From NCBI RefSeq assembly GCF_028640845.1, contig NC_080542.1:64431064-64495063 (forward strand): 64,000 nucleotides of DNA. Reading direction: 5' to 3'. The position numbers were made by a program, and so were the translations under genes. Origin of the DNA: Ahaetulla prasina (lineage: Eukaryota > Chordata > Lepidosauria > Squamata > Colubridae). The notes below the pieces were generated by a model. That model was not told the origin of the DNA. It did not search any database and worked only from the letters and a program-made list of their open reading frames with translations. Numbering within the stretch: position 1 is the stretch's first letter; every line of letters begins with the position of its first letter. This document shows, one piece after another, positions 20,499 through 31,889 of this stretch.

Positions 20499-21360
20499 AT
20501 ATTACTGGTCTCATTTGCCGAAGCATCTTGTAGAGGTCACCATGACTTCATTATGTAGGTGATATCATTTGTCTCTTCCTGTGGATGTTTGTACTTATTT
20601 GCATCCAATTAGAATAATATGATATCCACCCCCCCATATCAAAATAATTATGATATATACTTAAAGCTATGTTATATTACATCAAGCACAGCAGTATATA
20701 CACTGTAGGGAAATGGCTCTTCAAAGTTTCTGTCTTTTTAATTCTGCTGTGAAATCTATTTAACTGGACACTGAAAGAACTACAACATGCAACACATGTA
20801 CTTTTTTACAGACTTTTGATAACTTCATAATTATGCATAGTCATTTAGGGATTACTTTTCATAAATCTTTGTTACTCTACAGCCTGAGGCTGCAAAGCGC
20901 AAGATGAAGAAATCTACAAGCAGCAAGGAGGAAAAGGCAAGCCAAGCTATATCCCAGTAGTGATAGCAGCATAGCTTTGGAAAGAGTATCAAAAGCCCAG
21001 AGTTTTCCAGCTGTTGATAAAGATATCTTAACATAGAAAAGGAAACAGATGTTTGTGATGTTAGAGATAGCAAAGAAATTACTTTAAATAAAGATGATAA
21101 TTTGGGACTATAGCAATACAAAGAAAACTCCAGTGGGTCATTAAGCTAAGCATGGCATTATTAGCTGAACTGACTCACATCTCCTCCATATTATTACGTT
21201 CTTTACCCCATCATGCACTTCTACATCTGCTAGATGCCAAGAGCATCTGTTTCTGCTAACTATGTTTATTTTCTGATTAACAGAAAATGGAATATGCCAG
21301 CTGAGTAAGAACACTAATTCCACTAAAGATGCCTTCATAAGAACTGAGAGATTCTCTATA
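20499..21360. other. AT-rich unique sequence
   Basis: No protein, RNA or repeat signal is recognised. Confidence 0.45.
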
Positions 21361-22330
21361 ATTCAAAGTTTTATAGACTCAAAAGGCTATAAGGGATCCT
21401 GGCAATCTTCTAGTCCCGTGATGGCAAACCTATGGCACATGTGCCAGAGGTGGCATGCAAAGCCCTCTCTGTGGGCATGCGCACCGTCACCAGCTGCTCT
21501 TCTGGTTTCTGGTGCGCTGGCCAGCTGGTCTTTGCGGGCGCCAGAGCACCGGAAACTGTGGCATGCATGCATGCACGCATGAGCACTTCAGTTTTGGCAC
21601 TTGGTGCCGAAAAGGGTTGCCATCACTGTTCTAGTCCATCCTATCGCCCAAACCAGGAGTCTTTATTGCATTCCAAATGGCTCTCCATTCTTTTCTGGTA
21701 GACCTCCACCACTTTCAGAGGCACGCAGTTCACCTGATTAATTATTCTCACTATCAGGAAATTAGTTCTATTGATCTTCTACCCACTTTTTGTCCTTCCC
21801 TCAGGTTCTTTGGAGAATTAAGTCAATCCCCTCTTCTCTGTGACAGTCCTTTGAGAACTGGAAGACAGCTATCATGTCACTCTTAATCCTCTCTTTGTTA
21901 GGCTAGACAAATTTAGTTGCCTTAATCTCCAGACTCTTTATCATCTTTGTTGCTTTTCTTCACACACTTTCTAGGGTCTCAGCATCTTTTTTGCAACATG
22001 GTAACCAGAACGGGTGTAGTATTCCAACTGTGGCCTCACCAGTGCAGTATGAACTGATAGTGCTCCTTCTTGTGAATGTGATGTTGATGCAGACTCTGTT
22101 GATGCAACCTAGAACTGTAGTTGCAGCTTACTGCAGATTCATGTTTATAAGATCCACTAGAAAATCTGGATCCCTCTCACATTCCTACTATCTGCCTATT
22201 CTGTGCCTTTTTCCTGCCTAAGTGCAGTATCTTACTTTTTCCCCACTGAATCACATATAGGGCCCAAAGCTTAAGTCTTTCAAGATCCTTCTAAATCTAG
22301 AGTCTGTTTTTCAAGTTTTAGATATTATTT
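21361..22330 (-). pseudogene. CR1 LINE 3' region, reverse, interrupted by a hAT
   Basis: On the plus strand the sequence shows the antisense of the CR1 3' region. Recognisable blocks are CTGATTAATTATTCTCACT, CCCTCAGGTTCTTTGGAG, ATCATCTTTGTTGC, TTTCTAGGGTCTCAGCATC, GGTAACCAGAACGGGTG and GTGGCCTCACCAGTGC. A hAT element (21417-21629) sits near its 3' end. It lacks the RT and has no coding capacity. Confidence 0.8.
21417..21629. mobile_element. hAT element inserted in CR1
   Basis: It begins CGTGATGGCAAACCTATGGC and ends GGTTGCCATCACTG, matching a snake hAT family with ends CAGTGATGGC...GCCATCACTG. The 8-mer TCTAGTCC occurs at 21409-21416 and 21630-21637. The same family is present at 26625. Its interior is rich in CATG/GCATGC motifs. 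Confidence 0.75.
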
Positions 22331-23329
22331 AAGGAAGTTGTGAAGGAAGAGGCCAATGGTTATCACATGCAATAGCAGTTATTCATATAGAAAGGGCACT
22401 ATACTTGAGAGCTGGAAATTTTCAGCTATTTGAGAATTTTCCAGCCAACCTATGAAAAGTTTTGTTTCTTTACAGGAATATATTAAAGACTATATAATGG
22501 CATAATAACTTGTTGCTACAGATTCCTAACCGGAGCTTTTCAATGATCCATTTTTTGCATAAGTAGGTAGCATATGGTATAGACAGGAGAATGAACAGGT
22601 CTGTTCAGGAACAACATAACAATATATTCACATGGATTTCTTCCAGGCAAGAAAAGTTATTCAGGATGCCTCTCACATGATTATATGCATTGCATGGGTA
22701 TTGAGAAATGTGTAGGTCCACTTCTTATAATACATAATCCACAGAGGTTTTGTTACAGAAAGATTTGGGGAAAGGAACTAGCAATGTAATTAGTCTATTT
22801 CCCCCTGAACTCTAATCTAGAAAGGTAATTTAAATTATGTTATTGAGATTTGATTCAAAAGAGTTTTTACAAGATCTTTCTTGTAAGATGTGAATCTGAT
22901 CTTTTGTTTGTTTTGACTGATTATGGACACCTTATGAATCAGTTCAAACAAAATTAAACATAATAAGCTTTTTAGATGAATTTGTGTTGAGTAGTAGATA
23001 AGAAATCCTGGCTACTATCTATTGTTAATTTCTATGTAGGGCAGGAAGAACGTAGAAAAAGGAGCAGAGCTAATGGCCTGGAAGTTCTACTGTCAACTTC
23101 GAAGCAGACCCAAGCTGCCACAGCCATCTTCTCATTTCTCATCTTGCCATACAGTATTGCGGGGGGGGGGGAGGTTTGGAATGTCAGACCAAATTATAAA
23201 AACAGATTGTCCCATGGGAACCAAGATCATCTCAATAGGTGCTGGCCAGAGCATTGAAGGAGTTACCCAGCAGACGCCAGAATACCAAATTGGACAATGT
23301 GACCTGTGACAAGGAGGGAGGGGAATAGC
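22331..23329. other. Mixed unique sequence
   Basis: The stretch 23040-23320 is less AT-rich and may be an unclassified repeat or LTR scrap. A G-run is at 23160-23171. No gene is seen. Confidence 0.4.
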
Positions 23330-23415
23330 TATTCTTTAATTCTGAGCTATTCTGAGTCCCTTGGGAGATAGGGCGGTATATAAATACGATTAAATAAATA
23401 AATAAATAAATAAAT
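23330..23415 (+). repeat. LINE/SINE 3' tail
   Basis: Contains GAGTCCCTTGGGAGATAGGG and CGGTATATAAATACG followed by (AAAT)n, the shared 3' tail of squamate L2/CR1-type LINEs and their SINEs. Confidence 0.65.
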
Positions 23416-23569
23416 TATATGAAAACCATGGGAAATAGTTAGAGTTGGGTTTGTGTTCATGCATGTTGAAATGATGCACTCGATAAAACAATTCTTAAAG
23501 AGATCTGATTGTCTTGAAGTGCTGGCTTGGTTGTGTTCATTAGTCATCTACCTTTTAACTTCAAGGAAT

Positions 23570-24110
23570 GACTGCTGTTTTGCAAGCTGCATGACTGCTG
23601 ATTTGCTTCTGGGTACAACTCAAGGTCTTAATTATCACCTTAAAGTTTACATGGCATGGGTCCAGATTACTTCAGGAACCATTTCATCCCAATGGCACTG
23701 GCCTGTCCCATCTCTGCTGGCAGAAGACACATTCTATGTATCTTGTCAGTCAAGACATTCCAGCTAGCAGTGTCCAGGAGAAGAGCCTTCTCTGCATGGC
23801 TCCTAACCTTTAGAGCATTTTTCCCCCTGGGATGAGGTTTGCTCCCCCTCTCCAGATCTTCTGTAACAACCTGTAGACATGGCTCTGCTAGCTCATGCTG
23901 GAAGTGATTGATGGACCAATAGCAGATCCTACCTCTCCCCCTGCACATCCTGCTCCTTCTGTCCCCATATTTTAGTCATAATGTGTATTTTTATTGCTAT
24001 TAGATATATGTGTTTTTATGGTTTTATTGCTTTTAGTGTTGTAAGCTGCCCAGAATCACCTTGTAATAAAATGGGCAAACAAATTTAATAAATAAAATAA
24101 TTATAAATAG
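23570..24110 (+). repeat. L2/CR1-type LINE 3' region
   Basis: Blocks such as AGAGCCTTCTCTGCATGGC and AGTGTTGTAAGCTGCCCAG lead into a tail with AATAAAATGGG and (AAAT)n. The arrangement fits the C-terminal and 3' UTR part of an L2/CR1-type LINE. No intact frame remains. Confidence 0.55.
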
Positions 24111-24964
24111 GCATGATTAGTAATAAATCAGATTAATTGACTTTCATGTTCAGTATTGGTCTTTCATATCTGACATATTCAATACATCATATTGGTCTGA
24201 TCTGGCATTATGGGTATTTTATGTTGGAATACAGGAGATTTTTTAAAAATCCCATTTTAGTCATGTGCCCCAGAATTGAAATTCCTTATGGGTAGGCTAC
24301 ATCAGGCTTGCCTGCTTGTTTCACACTACATTTGTTTTCTATTCACCAAATCAGTAGATTCTAAAAGCACCTCATGAAGTATATTACACATTAGAGAGAC
24401 ATTCACCTTATTGTACATTTCCAGGAAGGTTATTCGTGCTACTTTAAATGCACAAAAACTGCTCAAAGTGAACCTCTTAACAATATTCCTTTTTCTTTCT
24501 GCTTGTCCCCCACCACAGGGTTGTTTTTATTTATTTATTAAAATGAATATTAGGTCTATGGACCTATTCAATTATTCCTGTTTCATATAATCTACCTATC
24601 TGGCATGGAACATGTACAATAAACATATATTAACAATTTGTCAGATTGGAGAAGAAAGTAAAAAAACAACAATCCCAAAATAAAACTTACTAATAAAATT
24701 GGAATATAACAAAATGTAACCTATTATTAAAAAGGCAAAATAGTCCCACAAGACACAAGATTTTGTATTATGATTTATTGTAATAATTTATTGCTTATCC
24801 AATCCATAATGAATCAGGAAAAATTAATTAATTTCAGGACCAATTTCCATAATTTGAATGCTGTAATTCCAAAAGCCTTATCTCATGACAAGGTCCTAAC
24901 ATTCATGTAGAAAGAGATACGTTCTACGTTCTACATTCATGTAGAAAGAGATAGTCAAAGAGAC
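24111..24964. other. AT-rich sequence, nothing firm
   Basis: A short local duplication (ATTCATGTAGAAAGAGATA at about 24901 and 24935) is the only structure seen. Confidence 0.4.
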
Positions 24965-25065
24965 AGTGCCTTATACACTGTAAGCCACCCTGAGTCTTCG
25001 GAAAAGGGTGGGATATAAATGTAAATAAATAAAATAAATAAAAATAAAAATAAATAAATAATAGT
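24965..25065 (+). repeat. 3' end of the tRNA SINE family seen at 7780
   Basis: Contains GTAAGCCACCCTGAGTCTTC and GGTGGGATATAAATG followed by an A-rich tail, matching 8000-8070. Confidence 0.75.
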
Positions 25066-25671
25066 TGTTCAGATTGTCACTATTCGTTTTGAATTTTGTA
25101 AAGTCCTTTGTTTACTTTGTTTATTTGCATGGCAGCAAATAGAAAAAAACTGGATTTGGGAAAAGACTAAATGCATACTTAGGGAATATCTAATCATTGC
25201 ATTTTGAACTAACTAGTTTTTGAAACCATGTTATTATAGGAAAGTTGAAGCTTAATGTAGTGAATCCATTACCTGAATGTGTCTTCACCATGTTAGCATC
25301 AAGGAGCTAGAGAATAAATGGCACAATTTAGTTAGCGCTCTGGAAAATTATACATGGTGTAATTATGTAAATGGAGGCCATTTTAAGGTTTGGACTGGTT
25401 TATTGGGTAGATGAGCTTGTCATATTGTTAAAAGAAAGGACACACAGTTGCACAATATTTGTTCATGTGGTTCATGTGGTGGTGCAGATGTAAAGAAAAT
25501 TCCTACAATTGAATTGAAGTTCATCTCAAGCTAATATAGGAGTCATCAACCAGGACATTTGAACTCCATAAAGTAAGGAACATTGCCACTCTATTGGATT
25601 TTTTTAATATATATCTATGCTGCTGATCTCACTATCAGGTGACTTTGAGCAGCTACAGAATCTTTCCTTTG
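25066..25671. other. Unique sequence, possible conserved element
   Basis: The stretch 25240-25500 has a homeodomain-like and palindromic AT motif pattern and no repeat similarity that I recognise. Confidence 0.4.
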
Positions 25672-25679
25672 TTCTACAA

Positions 25680-25969
25680 CAGGGGTGTCAAACCTGATTT
25701 CATTAAGGGTTGCATCAGGGTTGTGTTTGACTTCGGGGGGGCTAGGGGCGCGTGGCCAGGGTGGGTATGTCCAACTTGATGTCACTCGTGTTGCAGGTGC
25801 CTGTGGCAGCCCATGGTACCTCTGCCAGTGAAAACGGAGTTCGGGCCAAGCTCCATTTTCACTGGCAGAGGCACCACAGGCCGGTCCTTTGTTATTTCCA
25901 CCCCACAAACCAGATCTAAGCACCCTGTGGGCCGGATCTAGCCCACAAGCCTTGAGTTTGATACTCCTG
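25680..25969. mobile_element. hAT element with perfect 8-bp target duplication
   Basis: It begins CAGGGGTGTCAAACCTG and ends GAGTTTGATACTCCTG, an imperfect inverted pair. TTCTACAA flanks it at 25672-25679 and 25970-25977. It contains a 21-bp-arm hairpin at 25819-25871. It is 290 bases with no coding capacity, and the minus-strand frame across it is spurious. Confidence 0.85.
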
Positions 25970-25977
25970 TTCTACAA

Positions 25978-26616
25978 TCTTTTCCTCAATTTGAAGCTAT
26001 CCCAGAATTTATCTGTTCTGGGAAGAAGTTAATGTTTGCTCAGAGTCATTGCCTTCATATAAACAAACAACATATGGTGTTAGAAGTGAAGATGGATTTT
26101 AGTGTGTAATGATTGTTTTTAGAAACCCGCTAGTAGTCTTGAAGTACAGGATGATTCTACCTGCGCTTAAAGAAAGAGTGGTCAATTCCTTCTTTAAGAA
26201 ACTATTACTGAACCCAAAGTAGGTGCAGAATTTCCAATCTGTCCATGGGGGAAGGTAAATGAGAAGATAGTCAGGCTACCACTTCAGAGGATTTTATTGG
26301 AAAATTTTCAGTAAGATTTCAAGGATCAGCAAAGAGGATGCTGATCGTACTTCTTGGTGACCTTTGGGGAAACTGAGATGGGAATGGTGCATCCATCCTG
26401 GCCCTCACTTAATACACCTTAGCAAATTTTCATTTGATTGGTCTGACTTAGGGGGAGTAGTAGAATGGAAAGTGCAATACTGATTTCTCCTATTTTTCCA
26501 GGATCAACTGATGGACAAGAAGTTTTAACCCTTTGCCTTTGTTTTATAGGGTATCTTAGGATTCAGTTGTGTGGGCTGCTTAGATAAATCTATCCATCAG
26601 CATAGGATTAGGTATC
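25978..26616. other. Unique sequence, no gene seen
   Basis: Nothing recognised. Confidence 0.4.
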
Positions 26617-26624
26617 ATCTATAC

Positions 26625-27202
26625 CCATGATGGTGAACCTATGGCATGCGTGTAGCCATATCAGTAGGCACGCGAGCTCAGCTCCGGCACGCGTGGATCT
26701 TCTGGGCCCACCGGAAGTAGAGAAATAGACTGTTTCCTGCCTCCAGAGGGCCTCGGGGTGGTGGGTGGGGAAAGCCTGTTTTTTGCTCTCCCCAGGCTCC
26801 AGAGCCTTTCTAGGAACCTAGGGAGGGTGAAAACGTCCTTCCTCATCCCCCAGAGGCCCTCTGGAGGCCAGAAATGGCCTGTTTGCCAACTTCCGGTGGG
26901 ACCGGAAGGCCTGTTTTTTGCTCTCCCCAGCCTCCAGAGCTTTTCTAGGAGCCTTTCTAAGATGGCAAATGGGATGTTTCCTGCCTCCAGAGGGCCTCTA
27001 GAGGGGTGGGGAAGGCCATTTTTGCCTTCCCCCCAAAGGCCCTCCAGAAGCCAGAAATGGCCTATTTGCCAACTTCCAGTGGGAGCAGGAGGGGTGTTGC
27101 ACAGCATGTGCGGGGCACATAGAACTATGGGTGTGGGCACGCATGCACGCAACTCCCCCCTCCACTCCTGGCACACGATGGCAAAAAGCTTAGCCATCAC
27201 TG
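26625..27202. mobile_element. hAT element with internal tandem duplication
   Basis: It begins CCATGATGGTGAACCTATGG and ends AGCCATCACTG. The perfect 8-mer ATCTATAC flanks it at 26617-26624 and 27203-27210. The interior consists of two diverged units of about 170 to 200 bases, each with CCTCCAGAGGGCCTC, a CCAGAAATGGCC block and TTTGCCAACTTCC. This GC-rich duplication creates long but meaningless open frames on both strands (up to 183 codons). It belongs to the same family as 21417-21629. Confidence 0.85.
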
Positions 27203-27210
27203 ATCTATAC

Positions 27211-28961
27211 ATTAAAGATACTAAGTTGTATACTTAATAGCCCTGGCCAGATAAGCAAGCCAGCTAAGAATATTGGAATAATATAGAGCTTTACGAACAG
27301 TTAGTCATGGGAGGTTTTATGATTAGTAATATGATTAGGATTTTGTACAAAATTAGGACAAAATCCTAATCATATTAAATTACTTCCCAAAACTCCTATT
27401 TACTCCCGTTTCTTGACCTGGGATTGATATCTTGAAAACACATTTCATTTGTTTGAAGACAGGGATATATATGTTTTATATGTTTAAATCTGTTTCAGGG
27501 ATACAGTTCTTCAGGAGTTGAATTACTTTTAAAATGCCTGCAAAGAAACCATTTGTAATCTTTGGCTCATTTTATCAATGTTCCTTCAAATTACTGCTTA
27601 ACATGCAAAGCAGGGCAAATGCTAAAACTACGTCTTTATGATGCAAATTCTGTCCTTTTTTATGTGCAATGTGATGTTTCATACACATATGTAAAGGGTA
27701 CGACACGCATTGTAATGCTCATTTTAATTAAGTTGACAACATTGCTGGAAACATTGTTACAGAATCCTTTGTGACTGTTTTTGTCAAATATTTACCTATG
27801 TTAAGGCTCCACTTATAAAGTGTATAGAGAAACGATATCTCCCCTAGGAATGGCAATAAAGTGAAAGCACCTTCAAATGATATGTCACTATAAAAAACCG
27901 GAAAACAGATTTGGAGTGCATTTAAATTATTTGCACATTTTTGTATATGTTGCTTATGCATGTGATTTAGTTATTTTTTTTTCTAAATCAGTCTTATTCT
28001 TAATTTTTTTAGTGTTGCTTGTACTGTTTCATGCGTGAAATCTACTCCATCAGATACCTACTGAAGTTGCAAATTAAAAAGAAAAATATTCACATTTATT
28101 TTCATATGCATTTTCTTATAATACCCACAACTTACACATATATTGAGGTAAGAACTACATCGTAAGATCCAGGGAGAGTGAGGAATCCAAAGATTTTGGT
28201 GCTTCAATTTGTATACTTGACTGGGAAGTGTAAATTAGTTTTATAGCCCAAAGAGAATTATCTGAGACACAGGACTGATGAATGCTTCCTATTGCGAATT
28301 TCATATGATAGATGTAAACATGTCCTACTCTCCATGACAATTATGAATCCAAATGATAGTCACCTTGTGCAAATGTGACAGAATCCTGCCGTGTTTCTAA
28401 TTGTGCCAACTTCCAGAAAGATCTGTTATGTTACGGAAAATTGTTGTGAAGAGCTAGAAGCACCAGGGGGTGTGAAAGATCAATATATGCTTTATCACTT
28501 GAGCTTTATTTGTATTTATTGGTTTGCCAAGGTTGAAGTACGAATGTTTTCATCATGTGCAATTTCCTTATGTGGCAGGAATCTCATTTGTGTTGGAAAG
28601 CCTGCCAAATGCTAGATTTTTTTTTATGAACTGATGCTGAGACACATTTCTGTTTATAGTTACAATCTGTGGGAAGTGTGTCTAGCAATTTAGACTGCTC
28701 TGTTGCAGCAGCTAATGATATTGAAGGGATGGGGGACCAAAATATCCATTCAGTAGTCATGTACTAGAGAGTAGAGATCCTACTGATCTTTGATACGATC
28801 TCTTAAGGATATCAATTTACATGATTTTTAAATAAGACTATAGGTTACCTTCACTTAGTTTCTGATTTTTATCACTCCAGAAAGTAATTTTGGCAGTAAT
28901 ATCAAATATTTTCTATGTTCAATCATAGTAGTCCCTGCCTTGCAACTTAAGGGGGGATGAA
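27211..28961. other. AT-rich sequence with conserved-element-like stretches
   Basis: No gene or repeat is recognised. The stretch 27540-27970 contains a perfect octamer ATGCAAAT (27641-27648) and SOX-like ATTGT motifs. The stretch 28390-28615 has NFI-like TTGCCAAGG and GCCTGCCAAAT sites. Both are listed as candidates only. Confidence 0.4.
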
Positions 28962-28984
28962 AAAAGAGAGAAAGAGAGAGGGGG

Positions 28985-29045
<61 letters not shown>
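28962..29045. repeat. (GA)n microsatellite
   Basis: A purine-only tract begins with G-rich and A-rich variants and ends in about 30 uninterrupted GA units. Confidence 0.97.
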
Positions 29046-29051
<6 letters not shown>

Positions 29052-30669
29052 TTATTTCCATTTTAAAAACATTTTCTCATGGTACTTTTAGAAGTTCATT
29101 TGCTCTAAAACTAACTACAAAATAGTATTTGCTGAATATAAGCTATGATATACAATCACTCCACAAAATATGCAGAATCCAGATCAAAAATTTCAGCAGA
29201 GCTGGAATTATACAACAGGAGATTATACAAGCAAGTGGAAAGTAGTTTTTACAAAAAAATTTACTCAACAGCAACAAAATCCATGGTATATGATCAGCAC
29301 TGTTGTATCTCTAAACACTACATGCCTCAATTTAAAGTATTATATCTTTTAAGTCTGGGAACAATCCAGTTGGCCATTTCTGGGGACCAACCATGTTCGC
29401 TAAACTTTTTGAGTTGTCTGACAGTTGGAAACTACAAATGCAAGGAAATTGGAAAGCCCCTTGTAGGTCATATTGTAATTTGGAGGATCATAAAAATACA
29501 GACATGTTCCAGAGATATACTGTATGGCTGCTTTTACGTGGAATCTGAATGTAAGACTGGCGTGATCTACTAAGACAGAACAATTCTTTAGTCTATAGAG
29601 GGGAACATAAGGGTTAAATAAAACATATCAAAAGATGTGTAGTCTTTTGAGAGTACAGAGTAGTAAGCAGCTCACTAATTTCTTATCTAAATGGTTTGTT
29701 TACAATGGATGAGTCATTCCATAGATACTAATACCTTTTATTCTTAAGCATGTGTAGCAAGTGATCAGAATTGACTGTTGGCCAAGGATATAATCTCTTC
29801 TTCCTGATATTAGAAATTTCCCAGGTAATAGATTATATTTTTTTCTGAAATGTTCCACCATACTGAACATCGAAGGATTATAAAATTTGATGACAACCTT
29901 CTTACTGGACAGTCTTAAAGAACTGAAATATTTTAATATTAGTAGCAAAATTTGATACAGCAAAACTTTAGAAAGGACCTTTTATGCCAATATATAACCA
30001 ATGGATAAACAATATGTGAAAACTGAAAGCAACCAATAGTTTCTATTTAAAATGTTGATGAAGAACCTGGTACAATAATGAGACCTTCAAATAAAATAGA
30101 CATAATTTGGGAAAATGTTATTTACACACAAAATACAACTGCAAGTTATGATCACAGTGTAAGTTTTATTTTATTTTCTTCAAAATATAAAATGGCAAAC
30201 AAACAAGTTAGAAGAATATGGACGATATGCAATGGTTTGTGGAGATCAGGCATTTTTAATTTAGAATAATAATAACTAATAATTTATTTCACCATCTGGT
30301 CTCTATTACCTAACCTGGAAACCCAACATTAAGCAGCTATCATCTCTTTTTTCCTATCGAGCAGGGATAAAATTAAAAGAAGGAAAATGCTTCATTTTTC
30401 TGCTGTTTAAAAAACCCAGTACAACTTAAACAACAATCTTGATAGATAGCTAGTGATGAGCTACGATTTCTGAGGAAATTTGCCAGATTTTCTACCCCCA
30501 AAACAACAACTGAAAAAACAAATCTGTCTTGAAATGGAATTTAGAGTTTGGAACATACAGCAATAACCAAAACAACATCAAATACAGATGGATGTTGGTC
30601 TTAAACAAAAAGACTAAACAAGGGTAAACAAGGGGGAACAATTAAGCCCAATCAAGTTGGTCCACTTAA
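29046..30669. other. AT-rich sequence without supported genes
   Basis: A 142-codon plus-strand frame (29145-29573) and an 87-codon minus-strand frame (29963-29700) show no domains, signal peptide or splice context. I regard them as chance. Confidence 0.4.
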
Positions 30670-31056
30670 TTAGTCACTTTTTTTAAAAATGAAAAAAAGA
30701 TTTGTTTGGCATGATCTGTTTTTGACAAACCCATATTGGCTTCTGGTTATAACTTTATTTGTTTTTATGTTTGTAGATCTGTTTTTTGATTATTTTTTCC
30801 AGGATCTTCCAAGATATTGATGTCAGGCTGATTGGTCTATAGTTTCCTGGATCTCCCCCCCCTCCATATCTTTTCCAGTCCTCAGATAGTTTTCCTGAAG
30901 ATATGGTTCTATGGATCTGAGATAATATCTTCGTTCAGAACTTTGGGATGTATGCCACTAGATCCTGATGATTTCAACTTGTCTAGATCAGACAGGTGTT
31001 CTGTTACCATTTCCTTGCTTATTTTATTTTTTATTTCTAGTCTGCCTTACAGGTTA
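30670..31056 (-). pseudogene. CR1-like LINE RT N-terminal part, reverse (piece A)
   Basis: The minus strand reads GDPGNYRPISLTSI (about 30853-30812), then KIIKKQIYKHKNKVITRSQY and GFVKNRSCQTNL. These are RT domain motifs 0-2 of CR1-clade LINEs. The upstream part of the element continues on the far side of a solo LTR and SINE at 31890-32640. There are many stops. Confidence 0.75.
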
Positions 31057-31600
31057 TGTTATGTCCTCCTCGCCTCCGTCCGAACTATGGCTTAATTAGC
31101 CGGCTCTTATCAGCTCTGGCAGCAAAAGAGCCAGTGTCTGCCAAGAGTCCTCGTTGGCTGCCAAGACGCTGGTGAATCACAACCTTCAGCTCTAGTCAAT
31201 CCGTGGATTTGCCTGATATAAAGAGACACACCAGCTCTTGCTGCCTTTTATATCCTGTGGGGTGTGGCTCCATGACTCAGCACTTCCTAGACCTGCCCCT
31301 CCCCTGCTTCTGTTGTTCTCTTCTCTCCTGCCTACGAAACCTGGGATTGAGCCAAGCCTGATTGCTGTCAGCTGGGTCTGCAGGTGTGGCCTGGGGGGGG
31401 AAGAGTCAGGAGAAGGAGGCCTCGTTATCTCTTTCGCTTGGCCTGCTTCTGGCTCCTGGAGCTGATCCAGGGAGGCTGGTGCTTCTGAGGTAAGTCCTGA
31501 TGGACCTTCCCCATCACTGTTCAAGTCACTTTCTAGCAGCAGGCCCGGCTCCAAGGCACTTTCAGGCATGGGGCCAGGTTCAGGGGCGGGAGCCACAACA
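31057..31600 (-). mobile_element. Solo LTR with GGTTA target duplication
   Basis: The plus strand starts TGTTATGTCC and ends GAGCCACAACA, giving TGTT...AACA ends. The perfect 5-mer GGTTA flanks it at 31052-31056 and 31601-31605. It is GC-rich compared with its surroundings and 544 bases long, with no internal retroviral sequence next to it. The reverse orientation is inferred from similarity of TGTTGTGGCTCCCGCCCCTG to the start of a snake LTR family known to me, so strand is less sure than the element. The minus-strand frame of 134 codons inside it is spurious. Confidence 0.75.
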
Positions 31601-31605
31601 GGTTA

Positions 31606-31880
31606 TATGTTTTATAGCAATAGCACTTAGACGTATATACCACTTCATAGTGCTTTTACAACCCTCTCTAAGCAGTTTGTAAACTGCTTAGTCAGCATAT
31701 TGTCAGTCAGAGTCAGCATATTGCCTCCTACAAACTGGGTCCTCATTTTACCCACCTTGGAAGAATGGAAGGCTGAGTTAACCTTGAGCCTGGTGAAATT
31801 TGAACTGCCAAATTGCAGGCAGCAAAAGTAGCCTGAAGTACTGCACTCTAACCACTGTGCCACCAAGGCTCATGATCCCA
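31606..31880 (-). repeat. tRNA-derived SINE, reverse orientation
   Basis: On the minus strand the head reads GCCTTGGTGGCACAGTGG (A box) and GGCAGTTCAAATTTCACC (B box). GGTTAACTCAGCCTTCCATT and GACCCAGTTTG follow, and the 3' end is AAGTGCTATTGCTATAA. This is a second snake tRNA SINE family that shares its central core with 7780-8070 but has a different 3' end. Confidence 0.85.
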
Positions 31881-31889
31881 TGAGCCCAA

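Noticed and set aside
26661..27237. Frames of 183 and 159 codons on opposite strands
   Set aside because: They lie within the GC-rich tandem interior of a hAT element with a perfect target duplication.
29145..29573. 142-codon plus-strand frame
   Set aside because: No domain, signal peptide, splice context or family resemblance; probably chance in an AT-rich region.
31192..31596. 134-codon minus-strand Pro/Glu/Ser-rich frame
   Set aside because: Contained in a solo LTR; composition follows the GC-rich LTR.
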